Shown here: positions 48,114 to 55,833 of the stretch, piece after piece | Layout: each line of letters opens with the position of its first letter | Numbering within the stretch: position 1 is the stretch's first letter | Source of the DNA: Clostridia bacterium | Lineage (GTDB): Bacteria; Bacillota; Clostridia; Christensenellales; Borkfalkiaceae | DNA: 64,000 bases | Assembly: GCA_017457225.1 (NCBI GenBank) | Contig: JAFTHW010000001.1 | Span: 1 to 64,000 of the forward strand | Direction: 5' to 3' | Notes under the pieces: model-generated | The model's input: the letters and a program-made list of their open reading frames with translations, nothing else | The model's database searches: none | What the model was told of the DNA's origin: nothing | Program-made: the position numbers and the translations under genes

Positions 48114-49559
48114 ATGAATTTTCAAATCATAAAACGCACGCTGGGATTTTTGATGCTGTTCGAGGCGATCTTCTTTCTCGTCCCGACACTCACGGCGGCA
48201 ATCTATTGGGAAAAGGAGTTTTTCGACTTTCTGATCGCCATTGGAATCTGTTTGGCGGTAGCAGGGTTGTGTTTATTCCGCAAACCCAAGAATACGAACA
48301 TTTATGCAAAAGAAGGCTTCGTGATCGTAGCCTTGAGCTGGATTGCGCTCAGTTTGGTTGGCGCAGTTCCGTTCGTCACGTCAGGAGTAATTCCCTCTTA
48401 CGTAGACGCGTTATTTGAAACGATTTCGGGCTTTACGACGACGGGATCGAGCGTGATTCCCTCGGAACAATTAGAGAGTCTCCCGAAAAGTATTCTGATG
48501 TGGAGAAGCTTTACCCATTGGGTAGGCGGTATGGGCGTTTTGGTGCTGATTATGGCGTTTTTGCCTTTGAGCGGAGCAAGAAATATGCACCTGATGAAAG
48601 CGGAGAGCCCCGGTCCGCAAGTGAGTAAGCTAGTCCCCAAAGTGCGTTCGACGGCGAAGGTGTTGTATCTCATTTACGCCGCGATGACGGTGTTGATGTT
48701 TGTTCTGCTCGTATTCGATATGCCCGTGTTTGACGCGTTGAATACGGCGTTTGCGACGGCAGGTACGGGCGGCTTTGCGATCAAGAGTGACAGTATGGCG
48801 GGCTATTCGGCGTATTCGCAAATCGTTACGACGGTGTTTATGGTCTTGTTTTCCATCAATTTCAACTCGTATTTCTTGATTTTGCTTGGAAAGATCAAAG
48901 AAGCGTTCAATTTGGAAGTGCGAGTCTTTTTGGGAATCGTATTCGCGGCGATCGCGGCGATCGCGTTGAACGTCTTGTTAACGGACGGATACGGGTACTC
49001 GGTGGGCGAAGCGATTCTTCATTCGTCGTTTTCGGTAGCTTCGATCATTTCCACGACGGGTTTTGCGACGGAGAATTTCGATCTTTGGCCGGCGTTTTCC
49101 AAAACCATTCTCGTCTTATTGATGTTTATCGGCGCGTGCGCGGGGAGTACGGGCGGCGGCATCAAAGTTTCCCGAACGATCATTCTCTATAAGGGCGCGA
49201 CGCACGAAATGAAGCGCGTGTTGCACTCCAAACAAGTCAAAAAGATCACGGTGGATGGACGGATCGTAGAACACGAAGTCGTCCGTAACGTGAACGCCTA
49301 TATTATTGCGTATATACTTATCTTCGTCGCGTCCCTGCTATTGATTTCTTTCGATTGTCAGGACTTGACGACGGGCTTTACGGCGGTTGCGACGACGCTC
49401 AATAACGTGGGACCTGGGCTTGGCGCGGTCGGACCTGCGGGGAACTTTGCGTTCTTCTCGGATTTTTCGACGCTCGTGTTGTCGTTCAATATGCTCGCGG
49501 GAAGATTGGAGCTTTTCCCGATCCTGTTATTGTTTGCTCCGTCCACTTGGCGGAAATGA
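48114..49559 (+). CDS. trkH: Trk potassium channel subunit TrkH
   Basis: A 481-residue membrane K+ transporter subunit of the TrkH/KtrB superfamily, with four repeated M1-P-M2 units. Selectivity-filter segments include FETISGFTTTGSSVI, TAFATAGTGGFAIK, ASIISTTGFATENFD and ATTLNNVGPGLGAVG, each holding the filter glycine. The intramembrane gate loop GACAGSTGGGIKVSR is also present. About ten to twelve hydrophobic helices. AGAGGGAACGA before ATG 48114. Last gene of the run, paired with trkA. Confidence 0.95.
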   Translation: MNFQIIKRTLGFLMLFEAIFFLVPTLTAAIYWEKEFFDFLIAIGICLAVAGLCLFRKPKNTNIYAKEGFVIVALSWIALSLVGAVPFVTSGVIPSYVDALFETISGFTTTGSSVIPSEQLESLPKSILMWRSFTHWVGGMGVLVLIMAFLPLSGARNMHLMKAESPGPQVSKLVPKVRSTAKVLYLIYAAMTVLMFVLLVFDMPVFDALNTAFATAGTGGFAIKSDSMAGYSAYSQIVTTVFMVLFSINFNSYFLILLGKIKEAFNLEVRVFLGIVFAAIAAIALNVLLTDGYGYSVGEAILHSSFSVASIISTTGFATENFDLWPAFSKTILVLLMFIGACAGSTGGGIKVSRTIILYKGATHEMKRVLHSKQVKKITVDGRIVEHEVVRNVNAYIIAYILIFVASLLLISFDCQDLTTGFTAVATTLNNVGPGLGAVGPAGNFAFFSDFSTLVLSFNMLAGRLELFPILLLFAPSTWRK

Positions 49560-49592
49560 TTTTGGGAAAATTTTACACGTTTATCAAAAAAC

Positions 49593-49622
49593 TTGACACG
49601 AAAAGTTGCTTTATGATATAGT
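49593..49622 (+). promoter_or_regulatory. Promoter of the O-antigen-ligase-like gene
   Basis: TTGACA (49593-49598), 18-bp spacer, TATAGT (49617-49622). Confidence 0.75.
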
Positions 49623-49664
49623 AGTACATAGGGGTTCGTAGAATTCAAAACAGGGAGAATAAAG

Positions 49665-51095
49665 ATGCCTGAAAAACTTTATAACAACAAGATCATTGCA
49701 TTGCTGCGAAAATGTATTGAAAGTCCGATCTATCCCGTGATTTTGGGCGCGGTATCTTTGGCTTGCTACTTTTTGAATCTTCCGATCACGTCGATTATTA
49801 TCTTCGGGGTCGTATGTACGTTTACGTTCCTGTTTGTGGAGGATACGCGTCCGGCGCTTCCCGCCGTATTATTCGTGTTCTTGACGCTCCAATACCAATT
49901 CGATATCAAACCGTATCAAAGCGTTTTTGCCATCTGCGTATATGCGATCGGCGGAACGATTGCGTTGGGCTCGATCGTTTTCCATTTTTGCGTGTACAAA
50001 CTCGACCATCACAAGCGAGAATTGCATTGGGGGTTCATTGCTCTAGCGCTCGCGTTCTTTTTGGGCGGTTTGTTCGGGAATCATTACGATTGGAGAAATT
50101 TGAGAAACGCAGTCGTATTCACGGCGAGTATTTGCGCGGTCTATTATTTTTTCACGTACACGATGCGGCACCGTGAGGACAACCTTTTGTACGTAGCCCG
50201 TGTTTGCGTAGTGGCTATGTTCATCATTGTCGCGCAGATAGCGGAGATCTATATCACCGAATACGATTTAGGAACGGCGTTGAGTTTGGATTGGAAAGGC
50301 AAAGTAGACCTTGGCTGGGGGCTTGGCAATTCCGCAGGCGAAATGATGGCGATGATGTTGCCTGCGCTGTTCTATTTGATTTATAAAGAAAAACACGGCT
50401 ACTTATACAACATTCTTTTGATCATCGGCGTAGCGGCAATCTATTTTACGTTTTGCAGATGCGCGCTGTTGTTCACGATCCCCGCGCTCGCAGTTGGATT
50501 GACGGTAAATTGCATTATCGGTCGATATCGTAAGATCAATGCGTTGTTCGTGTTCTTGTTGTTGGCGACCATCGGAGGGTTGGTGCTTTCCGTGTTCATA
50601 TCCGGTCAGCAAGAAAAATATTTCGCGTACTTTATCGAAAAGAAATTGGACGACAGCAGTCGTTTCGAGATTTGGCGGGAATATCTGGGCTTCTTTAAAG
50701 ATTCTCCCGTGTTCGGTGAAGGGTTTGCGGTGTACCGTAGAATCCACAACGACCATTTGGGCCCCGAATATACGGGCTTAAAAGTGCTGAACGCGCACAA
50801 CACAGTCGTGCAAATGCTCGGTTGTACGGGCATCGTCGGGTTCGTATTGTATCTATTTCACCGCGTACAAACGATGTGGATCATCTTCAAAAAGCCCAAT
50901 GTAGACAGGATCTTCCTCGGTGGCTGTATCATTATGGGCTTGTTGCTCTCTCTGCTCGATCCGTTGTTTTTCCGAGTCTATTTCCTCCTTTTTTACGGAG
51001 TCCTTTTGATGGTAATCGAGAAATCGTATATTGCTGACGTAGAAAAAGACAAGGCGGCAAACACGGAGTTGATAGAAGCAGAAAAAACTGAATGA
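49665..51095 (+). CDS. O-antigen ligase/polymerase (Wzy/WaaL-like) membrane protein
   Basis: A 476-residue polytopic protein with about twelve hydrophobic helices and one large external loop near residues 320-370. In the loop, SRFEIWREYLGFFKDSPVFG followed by GLKVLNAHNTVVQMLGCTGI matches the Wzy_C/O-antigen ligase domain (conserved R, E and 'AHN' His). These enzymes join lipid-linked glycans; in a Gram-positive this would be capsule, teichoic-type or surface glycan assembly. GGGAG before ATG 49665. Single gene with promoter and terminator; no other glycan genes adjacent. Confidence 0.8.
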   Translation: MPEKLYNNKIIALLRKCIESPIYPVILGAVSLACYFLNLPITSIIIFGVVCTFTFLFVEDTRPALPAVLFVFLTLQYQFDIKPYQSVFAICVYAIGGTIALGSIVFHFCVYKLDHHKRELHWGFIALALAFFLGGLFGNHYDWRNLRNAVVFTASICAVYYFFTYTMRHREDNLLYVARVCVVAMFIIVAQIAEIYITEYDLGTALSLDWKGKVDLGWGLGNSAGEMMAMMLPALFYLIYKEKHGYLYNILLIIGVAAIYFTFCRCALLFTIPALAVGLTVNCIIGRYRKINALFVFLLLATIGGLVLSVFISGQQEKYFAYFIEKKLDDSSRFEIWREYLGFFKDSPVFGEGFAVYRRIHNDHLGPEYTGLKVLNAHNTVVQMLGCTGIVGFVLYLFHRVQTMWIIFKKPNVDRIFLGGCIIMGLLLSLLDPLFFRVYFLLFYGVLLMVIEKSYIADVEKDKAANTELIEAEKTE

Positions 51096-51127
51096 TCCCG
51101 TACACGGTAGGGGGTAAACCGATTCAA

Positions 51128-51165
51128 AAACGGCAAAACGAGATTGTTTTGTCGTTTCTTTTTTT
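51128..51165 (+). terminator. Terminator of the O-antigen-ligase-like gene
   Basis: Stem AAACGGCAAAAC / GTTTTGTCGTTT (one G-U) with a 6-nt loop, followed by CTTTTTTT. Confidence 0.8.
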
Positions 51166-51194
51166 GGAAAATCTTGAGAAAGCGTAAAAATACG

Positions 51195-51223
51195 TTTACA
51201 TTTGCAGAAAAAACGTGTATAAT
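51195..51223 (+). promoter_or_regulatory. ssrA promoter
   Basis: TTTACA (51195-51200), 17-bp spacer, TATAAT (51218-51223), about 20 bp before the tmRNA 5' end. Confidence 0.75.
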
Positions 51224-51243
51224 AGTATAGGAAAATTGAATAT

Positions 51244-51605
51244 GGGGATGCAACGGCTTCGATTGCCGGTGAGCGAAAGGATAAGCATACCGCAGAGGGA
51301 AAGACTGCGTAAAAACAATCCGTTAAATATAAATGCAGATAGAAATGCATACGCTCTTGCAGCGTAACTTCGTTTTATAAAACGAACGTCGCGCCCGATC
51401 TATCCGTCGGTTGGGTCAGCGGCGTCAAATTGACGGAAAAATCTTAAACGAATCGGAAAGCGTCTTTAAGATCATATAGCTTTCTGCGCGGTGTGAAGCG
51501 TGTTTACCCGCCACGCGCCGTTAAGAAATAATAGATAAACTAAGTATGTAGAAAGTTTTTTGGCAGCCGAGTAAGACGTCGGTTCAACTCCGACCATCTC
51601 CACCA
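51244..51605 (+). ncRNA. ssrA: tmRNA
   Basis: A 362-nt transfer-messenger RNA that rescues stalled ribosomes with SmpB. The tRNA-like ends pair as GGGGATG (51244-51250) with CATCTCC, then A and CCA (51603-51605). The T arm is GACGTCGGTTCAACTCCGACC, of which the loop TTCAACT is typical. The 5' GCAACGGCTTCGA block is diagnostic. The tag frame ends NADRNAYALAA-stop (51332-51367), with the ALAA degron seen in Bacillota; the exact resume codon is upstream and not certain. It has its own promoter and terminator. The mobile region begins just after it. Confidence 0.97.
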
Positions 51606-51609
51606 AGTT

Positions 51610-51656
51610 AAACCTAAATTGAACCACCTACGGTTTGGTTTAGGTTTTTTCTTTTA
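51610..51656 (+). terminator. tmRNA terminator
   Basis: AACCTAAA with TTTAGGTT (and inner AACC/GGTT) closing a loop, followed by TTTTTTCTTTT. Confidence 0.85.
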
Positions 51657-51779
51657 CTACCGAATAAATATCGCGTAAAAGGGCTTTGATTTGCCGTATA
51701 TCTTCCCGTTTGAATTAGGACGAGCATTTATTCAAGAAATATAAAATCACGAAAAAACGGCGTTTTATGCCGCGAAAGA

Positions 51780-51908
51780 CTCTTGACAGGAGAAAGGAGT
51801 GTGTTAGGCTGTTTCTGCCAAAGGCAACAAAAAAGCCCTCACGGGGCGTTGGTAGTTGGCTCTTTGAAGCCTTTACAACGCACTCCGCAGAGGCTCTTGT
51901 CAAGAGTA
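51780..51908. repeat. 129-nt nested inverted-repeat structure with minus-strand terminator
   Basis: Outer perfect pair ACTCTTGACA (51780-51789) with TGTCAAGAGT (51899-51908); inner pair GGAGTGTGTT (51797-51806) with AACGCACTCC (51878-51887, nine of ten). Inside, GCCC-TCACG-GGGC reads on the minus strand as a stem followed by TTTTTTG, an intrinsic terminator for the serine recombinase gene. The outer arms go beyond what a terminator needs and may form a recombination site or a structured RNA. Confidence 0.6.
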
Positions 51909-51934
51909 CCGTGGAATAAATAGCCGTTTTGTCG

Positions 51935-53434
51935 TTACACGCCTATTTTTACGTTCATTTTAATTTCATATACGGTGGGTTTATTCGGTATCGTATAAGT
52001 ATAGGAATGATTTTTGTCGTAAAAGAAAAAGCCCTGACTTTCATCAGGACTCGTTCTCAATGGATTGTTATAGCGGATAATCATTTTATCGTCGTAAAGT
52101 ACGACTTCTTTTATGAGATAATTTACAAGCATTTGCGCTTCGAGCATAAGCGCGCTTTCGTAAAATTCCCGTATATCCTGTTCGGACATTTTCACGGCAA
52201 GTTTACTACGCTCTATAAGTATTTGCTTTTCAAGTTGGGTTTGCTGTTCTTCCAATTCGTGCAAACGCTTATTCGTGGTATTCGATACGATTCCCCGTTC
52301 GATAGCCGACACAAGATTATTTAAGGAAGTTTCCACTTTTCGTTTATCGTGTAAAAGCACGTTTAACATAGAGCTTTCTTCGATTTGCATATCTTGCGTT
52401 TTGAGCAACCCATGTACGAGTTCATTCATAGATTTTTTGCTTGTAAGCTGTTCTAAAACGGCGTTTATTACCATAGTTTCCAACGTGTCTTTTCGGATAA
52501 CTTCTTTTTTACAAGCTCCGTTGTGCTTACGATTCCAACATTTGTAATAATATTTTACAGTACCGTTTCTTGCCGTACCCGTATCGGAGCTTATCGGTTT
52601 ACCGCAATATCCGCAAGTTACCTTAAAGCGCAATAAATATGGTTCTTTTTCGTTCTTTTTGCCGTACTTATTTTGCTCTACTTTTTTACGGACTTTTTCA
52701 AATACTTCTTGGGGAACGATTCTCGGAAAGGTCTTTTCAAAAACTTCGTTTCCGCGTTTATAAGTACCCGAATATTTCTCGTTTTTCAGTATTCCGTAAA
52801 CGGTATTTGCGGCGAACGGTTTTCCGCGATGGATAACGCCTTTTTCGTTTAACGCTTTGAGAATATCTTTCACATAAACGCCCGCCGAATACTGCTGATA
52901 GATATAACGCACGATTTCCGCTTGGTATTCGTCAATTACAACTTTTTTATCGACTATCTTATACCCGTAAAGAACATAACCGCCTGTATAATTGCCTTTT
53001 TGTCGGCTTTCGTTCATACCGCGACGAATCTTTTGTGAAAGCTCCGCAGAGTAGTATTCCGCGTAGCCTTCAAGCATAGATTCAAGGATAATGCCTTCGG
53101 GTGAATCGGGTATGTATTCCGTAGCGGAAAGCAATCGTGTACCGTTATCTTTCAAAGTCTTTTTGTGTATAGCCGTTTCATACTTGTTTCGGGAAAATCG
53201 GTCTATCTTGTAAACAAGAACGTAATCCCAATGGTTTCTCGCGCTGTCTTTTAACATACGTTGGAAGTCGGCGCGATTGTCGTTTGTGCCTGTCATTGCT
53301 CTGTCGATATAGGTATCGAGTAGCAAAATGTCGTTGTTTTTCGCATATTCTTGACATACGCGAAGTTGCCCTTCGATAGACTGTTCCGTTTGGTTATCGG
53401 ACGAGTAACGGGCATAAATTACTGCTGTTTTCAT
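51935..53434 (-). CDS. Large serine recombinase
   Basis: A 499-residue site-specific recombinase of the TndX/TnpX type. The resolvase catalytic domain (about 1-140) starts AVIYARYSSDNQTEQSIEGQ with the nucleophile Ser at 11 or 12, and carries DRAMTGTNDNRADFQRML and YKIDRFSRNKYE. The recombinase domain (about 160-260) and zinc-ribbon (VTCGYCGKPISSDTG, then YYKCWNRKHNGACKK) follow, then a coiled-coil (about 350-450). The start is ATG 53434 with AAGGAG; a longer frame to 53557 crosses an inverted repeat and is rejected. It integrates or excises the surrounding element, likely using short target sites. Confidence 0.95.
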   Translation of the reverse strand: MKTAVIYARYSSDNQTEQSIEGQLRVCQEYAKNNDILLLDTYIDRAMTGTNDNRADFQRMLKDSARNHWDYVLVYKIDRFSRNKYETAIHKKTLKDNGTRLLSATEYIPDSPEGIILESMLEGYAEYYSAELSQKIRRGMNESRQKGNYTGGYVLYGYKIVDKKVVIDEYQAEIVRYIYQQYSAGVYVKDILKALNEKGVIHRGKPFAANTVYGILKNEKYSGTYKRGNEVFEKTFPRIVPQEVFEKVRKKVEQNKYGKKNEKEPYLLRFKVTCGYCGKPISSDTGTARNGTVKYYYKCWNRKHNGACKKEVIRKDTLETMVINAVLEQLTSKKSMNELVHGLLKTQDMQIEESSMLNVLLHDKRKVETSLNNLVSAIERGIVSNTTNKRLHELEEQQTQLEKQILIERSKLAVKMSEQDIREFYESALMLEAQMLVNYLIKEVVLYDDKMIIRYNNPLRTSPDESQGFFFYDKNHSYTYTIPNKPTVYEIKMNVKIGV

Positions 53435-53529
53435 ATAGTTTTTACTCCTTATAAAGTTTTTATTTTGTCTTTCGACAGGAGCAACCAAAACGAAATCGCA
53501 TTGATAATTTCGCTTTTTATATGCCCAAA

Positions 53530-53580
53530 CTTTTATACAAGGGTTGCGCCAAAGCAATGCACTTTACCCTTGTATAAAAG
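53530..53580. repeat. Perfect 15-bp inverted repeat between recombinase and Rep genes
   Basis: CTTTTATACAAGGGT (53530-53544) and ACCCTTGTATAAAAG (53566-53580) around a 21-nt loop. There is no T-run after it, so it is not a standard terminator for the Rep gene. It lies 96 bp upstream of the recombinase start and could be a recombination site, oriT-like element or operator. Confidence 0.6.
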
Positions 53581-53622
53581 GGCGGTTTCGTTTACGCTCC
53601 GCAGATCGAAAGAGAAAATAGG

Positions 53623-54654
53623 TCAAAGTCTTTTTTCGTCTGCTAATGCAAGCAGTTTTTCTCGCGTGATATTCTCGATAATTTCGCCGTCCGCGTTTAC
53701 GCCTTTGAAATCGTCCGCTAAAATATGCTTGTATTCGTTGTTTTCCAAAGGACATATCATATCTTCCTTGAATACCGACAAATTAAAGTGTGTAGGACAA
53801 TTTCGGCTGACTATCAGCTTTTCGCCCGATTTTTCCATATATTTTTTGAGATAGTAATAACATTCCGTCAAATGATTGTCCGTCGTTATCACTTCAAAAT
53901 CCGTTCGCCCGAATTTTTCGTTAAAATGGGTGTTTTGGATAGTCGTTTGCATACGCTTTTGCTTGGTGCTGTAATCACGCTTTTCAAACAGTTCGCCTAT
54001 CATCTGCCCGTCGGGGATATAGACAAGCGCGTGGAAATGTAATCGTTCCGTAGCGTTTCCGCGTTCCCATACGCCTATGTATCGCCAATTTTTACGATAT
54101 ACAGCGTGTTTGAGAAAGTTCGTAAACGCTTTGCGGAAAGATTCTTCCGTATGTTTTTTGCTATCATAAGTAACGGTTATGAAATAGTTAAAAGGAATGT
54201 TGTTGAGTTTCTTCCATAAACGGGCGTTTCGTTGCCCTTGATTATGTCGAACACGCTCTAACTGCATATCTACAAAAGCCAACGTTTTTCTATCGTTTTC
54301 AAAATACGGTCGCAATCCGTCTATAATTGCGTTTTTCCTTTCGTTATACGTTTTGCCTGCGTTGACAAGAAAGAGCTTGTTAAATATCTCTTTCAAATCT
54401 ACTACTATCTTTTTCGTTTGCGCTTTCTTTTTCTCTTTACCGTCGTTTTCTGCGCGCGCCTTTTCCGCATACTTGACTACTTCATCATAAATATCGTCTT
54501 GGGGGTTCTCGCAAGTCGTGGTTGCTTGGTCGTCCGCGGGGATTTCGATAGTTTTTAGAAACTTTTTCGTTTTTCCCTTTTTGAACGGACAGGGTTGGGG
54601 AAGCTGGGCAAGATAATTACTGCCGTCGTAATTGACTTTGCAATTTTCAATCAT
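53623..54654 (-). CDS. HUH-type Rep/relaxase-like protein
   Basis: A 343-residue protein. The HUH metal-binding motif is seen as ERLHFHALVYIPDG (His-Phe-His), preceded by the motif 1-like strand NYFITVTYDSKKHTE. The candidate tyrosine region is TECYYYLKKYMEKSGEKLI, a Y-x2-K pattern typical of rolling-circle Rep proteins. A basic charged N-terminal part (about 30-110) carries a K-rich EKKKAQTKK run. Start ATG 54654 (MIENCKVNY) is preferred over the longer frame, which overlaps the upstream small gene. Inferred: nicks the element for replication or transfer; the origin is probably in the adjacent non-coding DNA. Confidence 0.75.
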   Translation of the reverse strand: MIENCKVNYDGSNYLAQLPQPCPFKKGKTKKFLKTIEIPADDQATTTCENPQDDIYDEVVKYAEKARAENDGKEKKKAQTKKIVVDLKEIFNKLFLVNAGKTYNERKNAIIDGLRPYFENDRKTLAFVDMQLERVRHNQGQRNARLWKKLNNIPFNYFITVTYDSKKHTEESFRKAFTNFLKHAVYRKNWRYIGVWERGNATERLHFHALVYIPDGQMIGELFEKRDYSTKQKRMQTTIQNTHFNEKFGRTDFEVITTDNHLTECYYYLKKYMEKSGEKLIVSRNCPTHFNLSVFKEDMICPLENNEYKHILADDFKGVNADGEIIENITREKLLALADEKRL

Positions 54655-54793
54655 TGCCGTCCTTGTCTTTTGCGCGGTAAAGCTCGAAGATACGCTCCAA
54701 AAGCGTGGTATAGAATACCCGTTGTTCGCTTTCGGGTAGAGCGTTGATATTCGGCTCGCCGTCAAAAATGAGTGTTAGTGTTTGTTGTTGCAT
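54647..54793 (-). CDS. Small element-encoded protein of unknown function
   Basis: A 48-residue acidic protein (MQQQTLTLIFDGEPNINALP, then ESEQRVFYTTLLERIFELYR), helical in its second half. Start ATG 54793 with AGGAGG 12 bp upstream. Its end overlaps the Rep-like gene start by eight bases, so it is translationally coupled to it. Short proteins in this position are common in clostridial integrative elements; no function is known to me. Confidence 0.6.
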   Translation of the reverse strand: MQQQTLTLIFDGEPNINALPESEQRVFYTTLLERIFELYRAKDKDGND

Positions 54794-55346
54794 TAGTTTA
54801 ATGTACCTCCTATATTTTCGGCACAAAAAAGGGCGTAATACGACCAACTCCACGACAGTTTGAATCGTACTTCGCCCATAAAACGCAACCACTGCTCCTT
54901 TGCTTTTTCGGAGATACTAACACTCGGCTTGCCGTTTTCGCTATACGCTCGATTTTTATGCTGTTTTTCTATTAAGTTTTGATATAATAACGATCAAAGG
55001 TGCAAGGTCTTTGCACATTTTGAAAACTATTTTTTGAGATTTCCACAAAAGGCTCTCACTATACGGAGATTTTAAGGGGTAAAATAGGGGTGTATTTTGG
55101 AAAATTTCACAAGATTTTTACATATCTCCCTATAATACGGATATTTGGAGCGGTAAAACTGACCCCTATTTAGAGAAATTTTTTGAAAAATCTAAAAATG
55201 TTCCCATATATAAGCCACGGGAACGGCGATTTTTCAACCCCTTTTGTAAAAATAATTGAAAAAAATTTTACGTTGTTCTTGAAAGCAGATATAGAATAAC
55301 TGTTTGCTCGGACAAAAAATGTCCGCGCAAAAAAAATTTTTGCATA

Positions 55347-55402
55347 AAAAAATACCCTGCACTTATAAGCCACGAAAAAGGCGTTTTGTTAGGGTATTTT
55401 TT
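55347..55402. terminator. Bidirectional hairpin
   Basis: AAAAAATACCCT (55347-55358) and AGGGTATTTTTT (55391-55402), a perfect 12-bp pair with T-rich 3' sides on both strands and a 32-nt loop containing one TATAAGCCACG repeat. Confidence 0.55.
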
Positions 55403-55519
55403 GAAATTTTCACAAGATTTTCAGGAATACGATATTGCAAGCGTAAGGAGCGTTAAAAAGCAAAAATTTTGAACGTATATCAAAACGGGGTATCAAAATA
55501 AGACGATACGCCGCACGAA

Positions 55520-55560
55520 AAAAAGCCGATCCACAAGCGGTTCAGCGTGGACGGCTTTTT
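55520..55560. terminator. Terminator-like hairpin
   Basis: AAAAAGCCGATCCAC (55520-55534) pairs with GTGGACGGCTTTTT (55547-55560) with one bulge. T-rich on both 3' sides, so it could end transcripts from either direction. Confidence 0.65.
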
Positions 55561-55601
55561 CGCGCGGCTTTATTTGCCCGTTTTTCGTTCAGTTTGTTTT
55601 T

Positions 55602-55663
55602 ACGGCGTGCGCTTGTATCGGCGAGCGTAGCGAGCCGACTCGTATATTACAAGCGCACGCCGT
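55602..55663. repeat. 62-nt cruciform with perfect 16-bp arms
   Basis: ACGGCGTGCGCTTGTA (55602-55617) and TACAAGCGCACGCCGT (55648-55663), enclosing a second inverted repeat TCGGC/GCCGA with the direct repeat GCGAGC-GTA-GCGAGC at its tip. GC-rich in an AT-rich setting and without a T-run. Candidate recombination, origin or element-end site. Confidence 0.65.
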
Positions 55664-55711
55664 AGTGCCATTGACTATTTTTTATGTTTTTATCGCACTT
55701 TTATAAGAATC

Positions 55712-55735
55712 GGATGCTATTTTCAAAGTGCATCC
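55712..55735. promoter_or_regulatory. Inverted repeat upstream of the methyltransferase promoter
   Basis: GGATGC (55712-55717) and GCATCC (55730-55735) with 12 bp between, 29 bp before the -35 box. Each arm contains a GGATG sequence, the site of FokI-type enzymes. The methyltransferase carries an N-terminal HTH, so an operator role is possible. Confidence 0.4.
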
Positions 55736-55764
55736 AAAAAATGTTTATATTTACCCTTAAATCC

Positions 55765-55793
55765 TTGAAAAAAGGCGAAATATATGGTATAAT
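55765..55793 (+). promoter_or_regulatory. Promoter of the restriction-modification operon
   Basis: TTGAAA (55765-55770), 17-bp spacer, TATAAT (55788-55793), 41 bp ahead of the start codon. Confidence 0.82.
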
Positions 55794-55833
55794 GTCCAAT
55801 AGAAAGCAAAAATTAGTTGCATAGGAGCGCAAT

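Larger units (their letters stand above)
54794..55833. other. 1-kb non-coding, repeat-rich region; candidate replication/transfer origin
   Basis: No credible gene. Contents: inverted pair AAATAGGGGT (55082-55091) / ACCCCTATTT (55162-55171); direct repeats TTTCACAAGATTTT at 55105-55118 and 55408-55421; a repeated TATAAGCCACG motif followed by GGCG (about 55209-55228 and 55364-55383); a small hairpin 55000-55016; two terminator-like hairpins and a large cruciform listed separately; and the methyltransferase promoter. Placement beside an HUH Rep-like gene suggests an origin or leading region. This is inference. Confidence 0.5.

Noticed and set aside
54900..55700. CRISPR array
   Set aside because: The repeats are few, of different types and unevenly spaced, with no cas genes.
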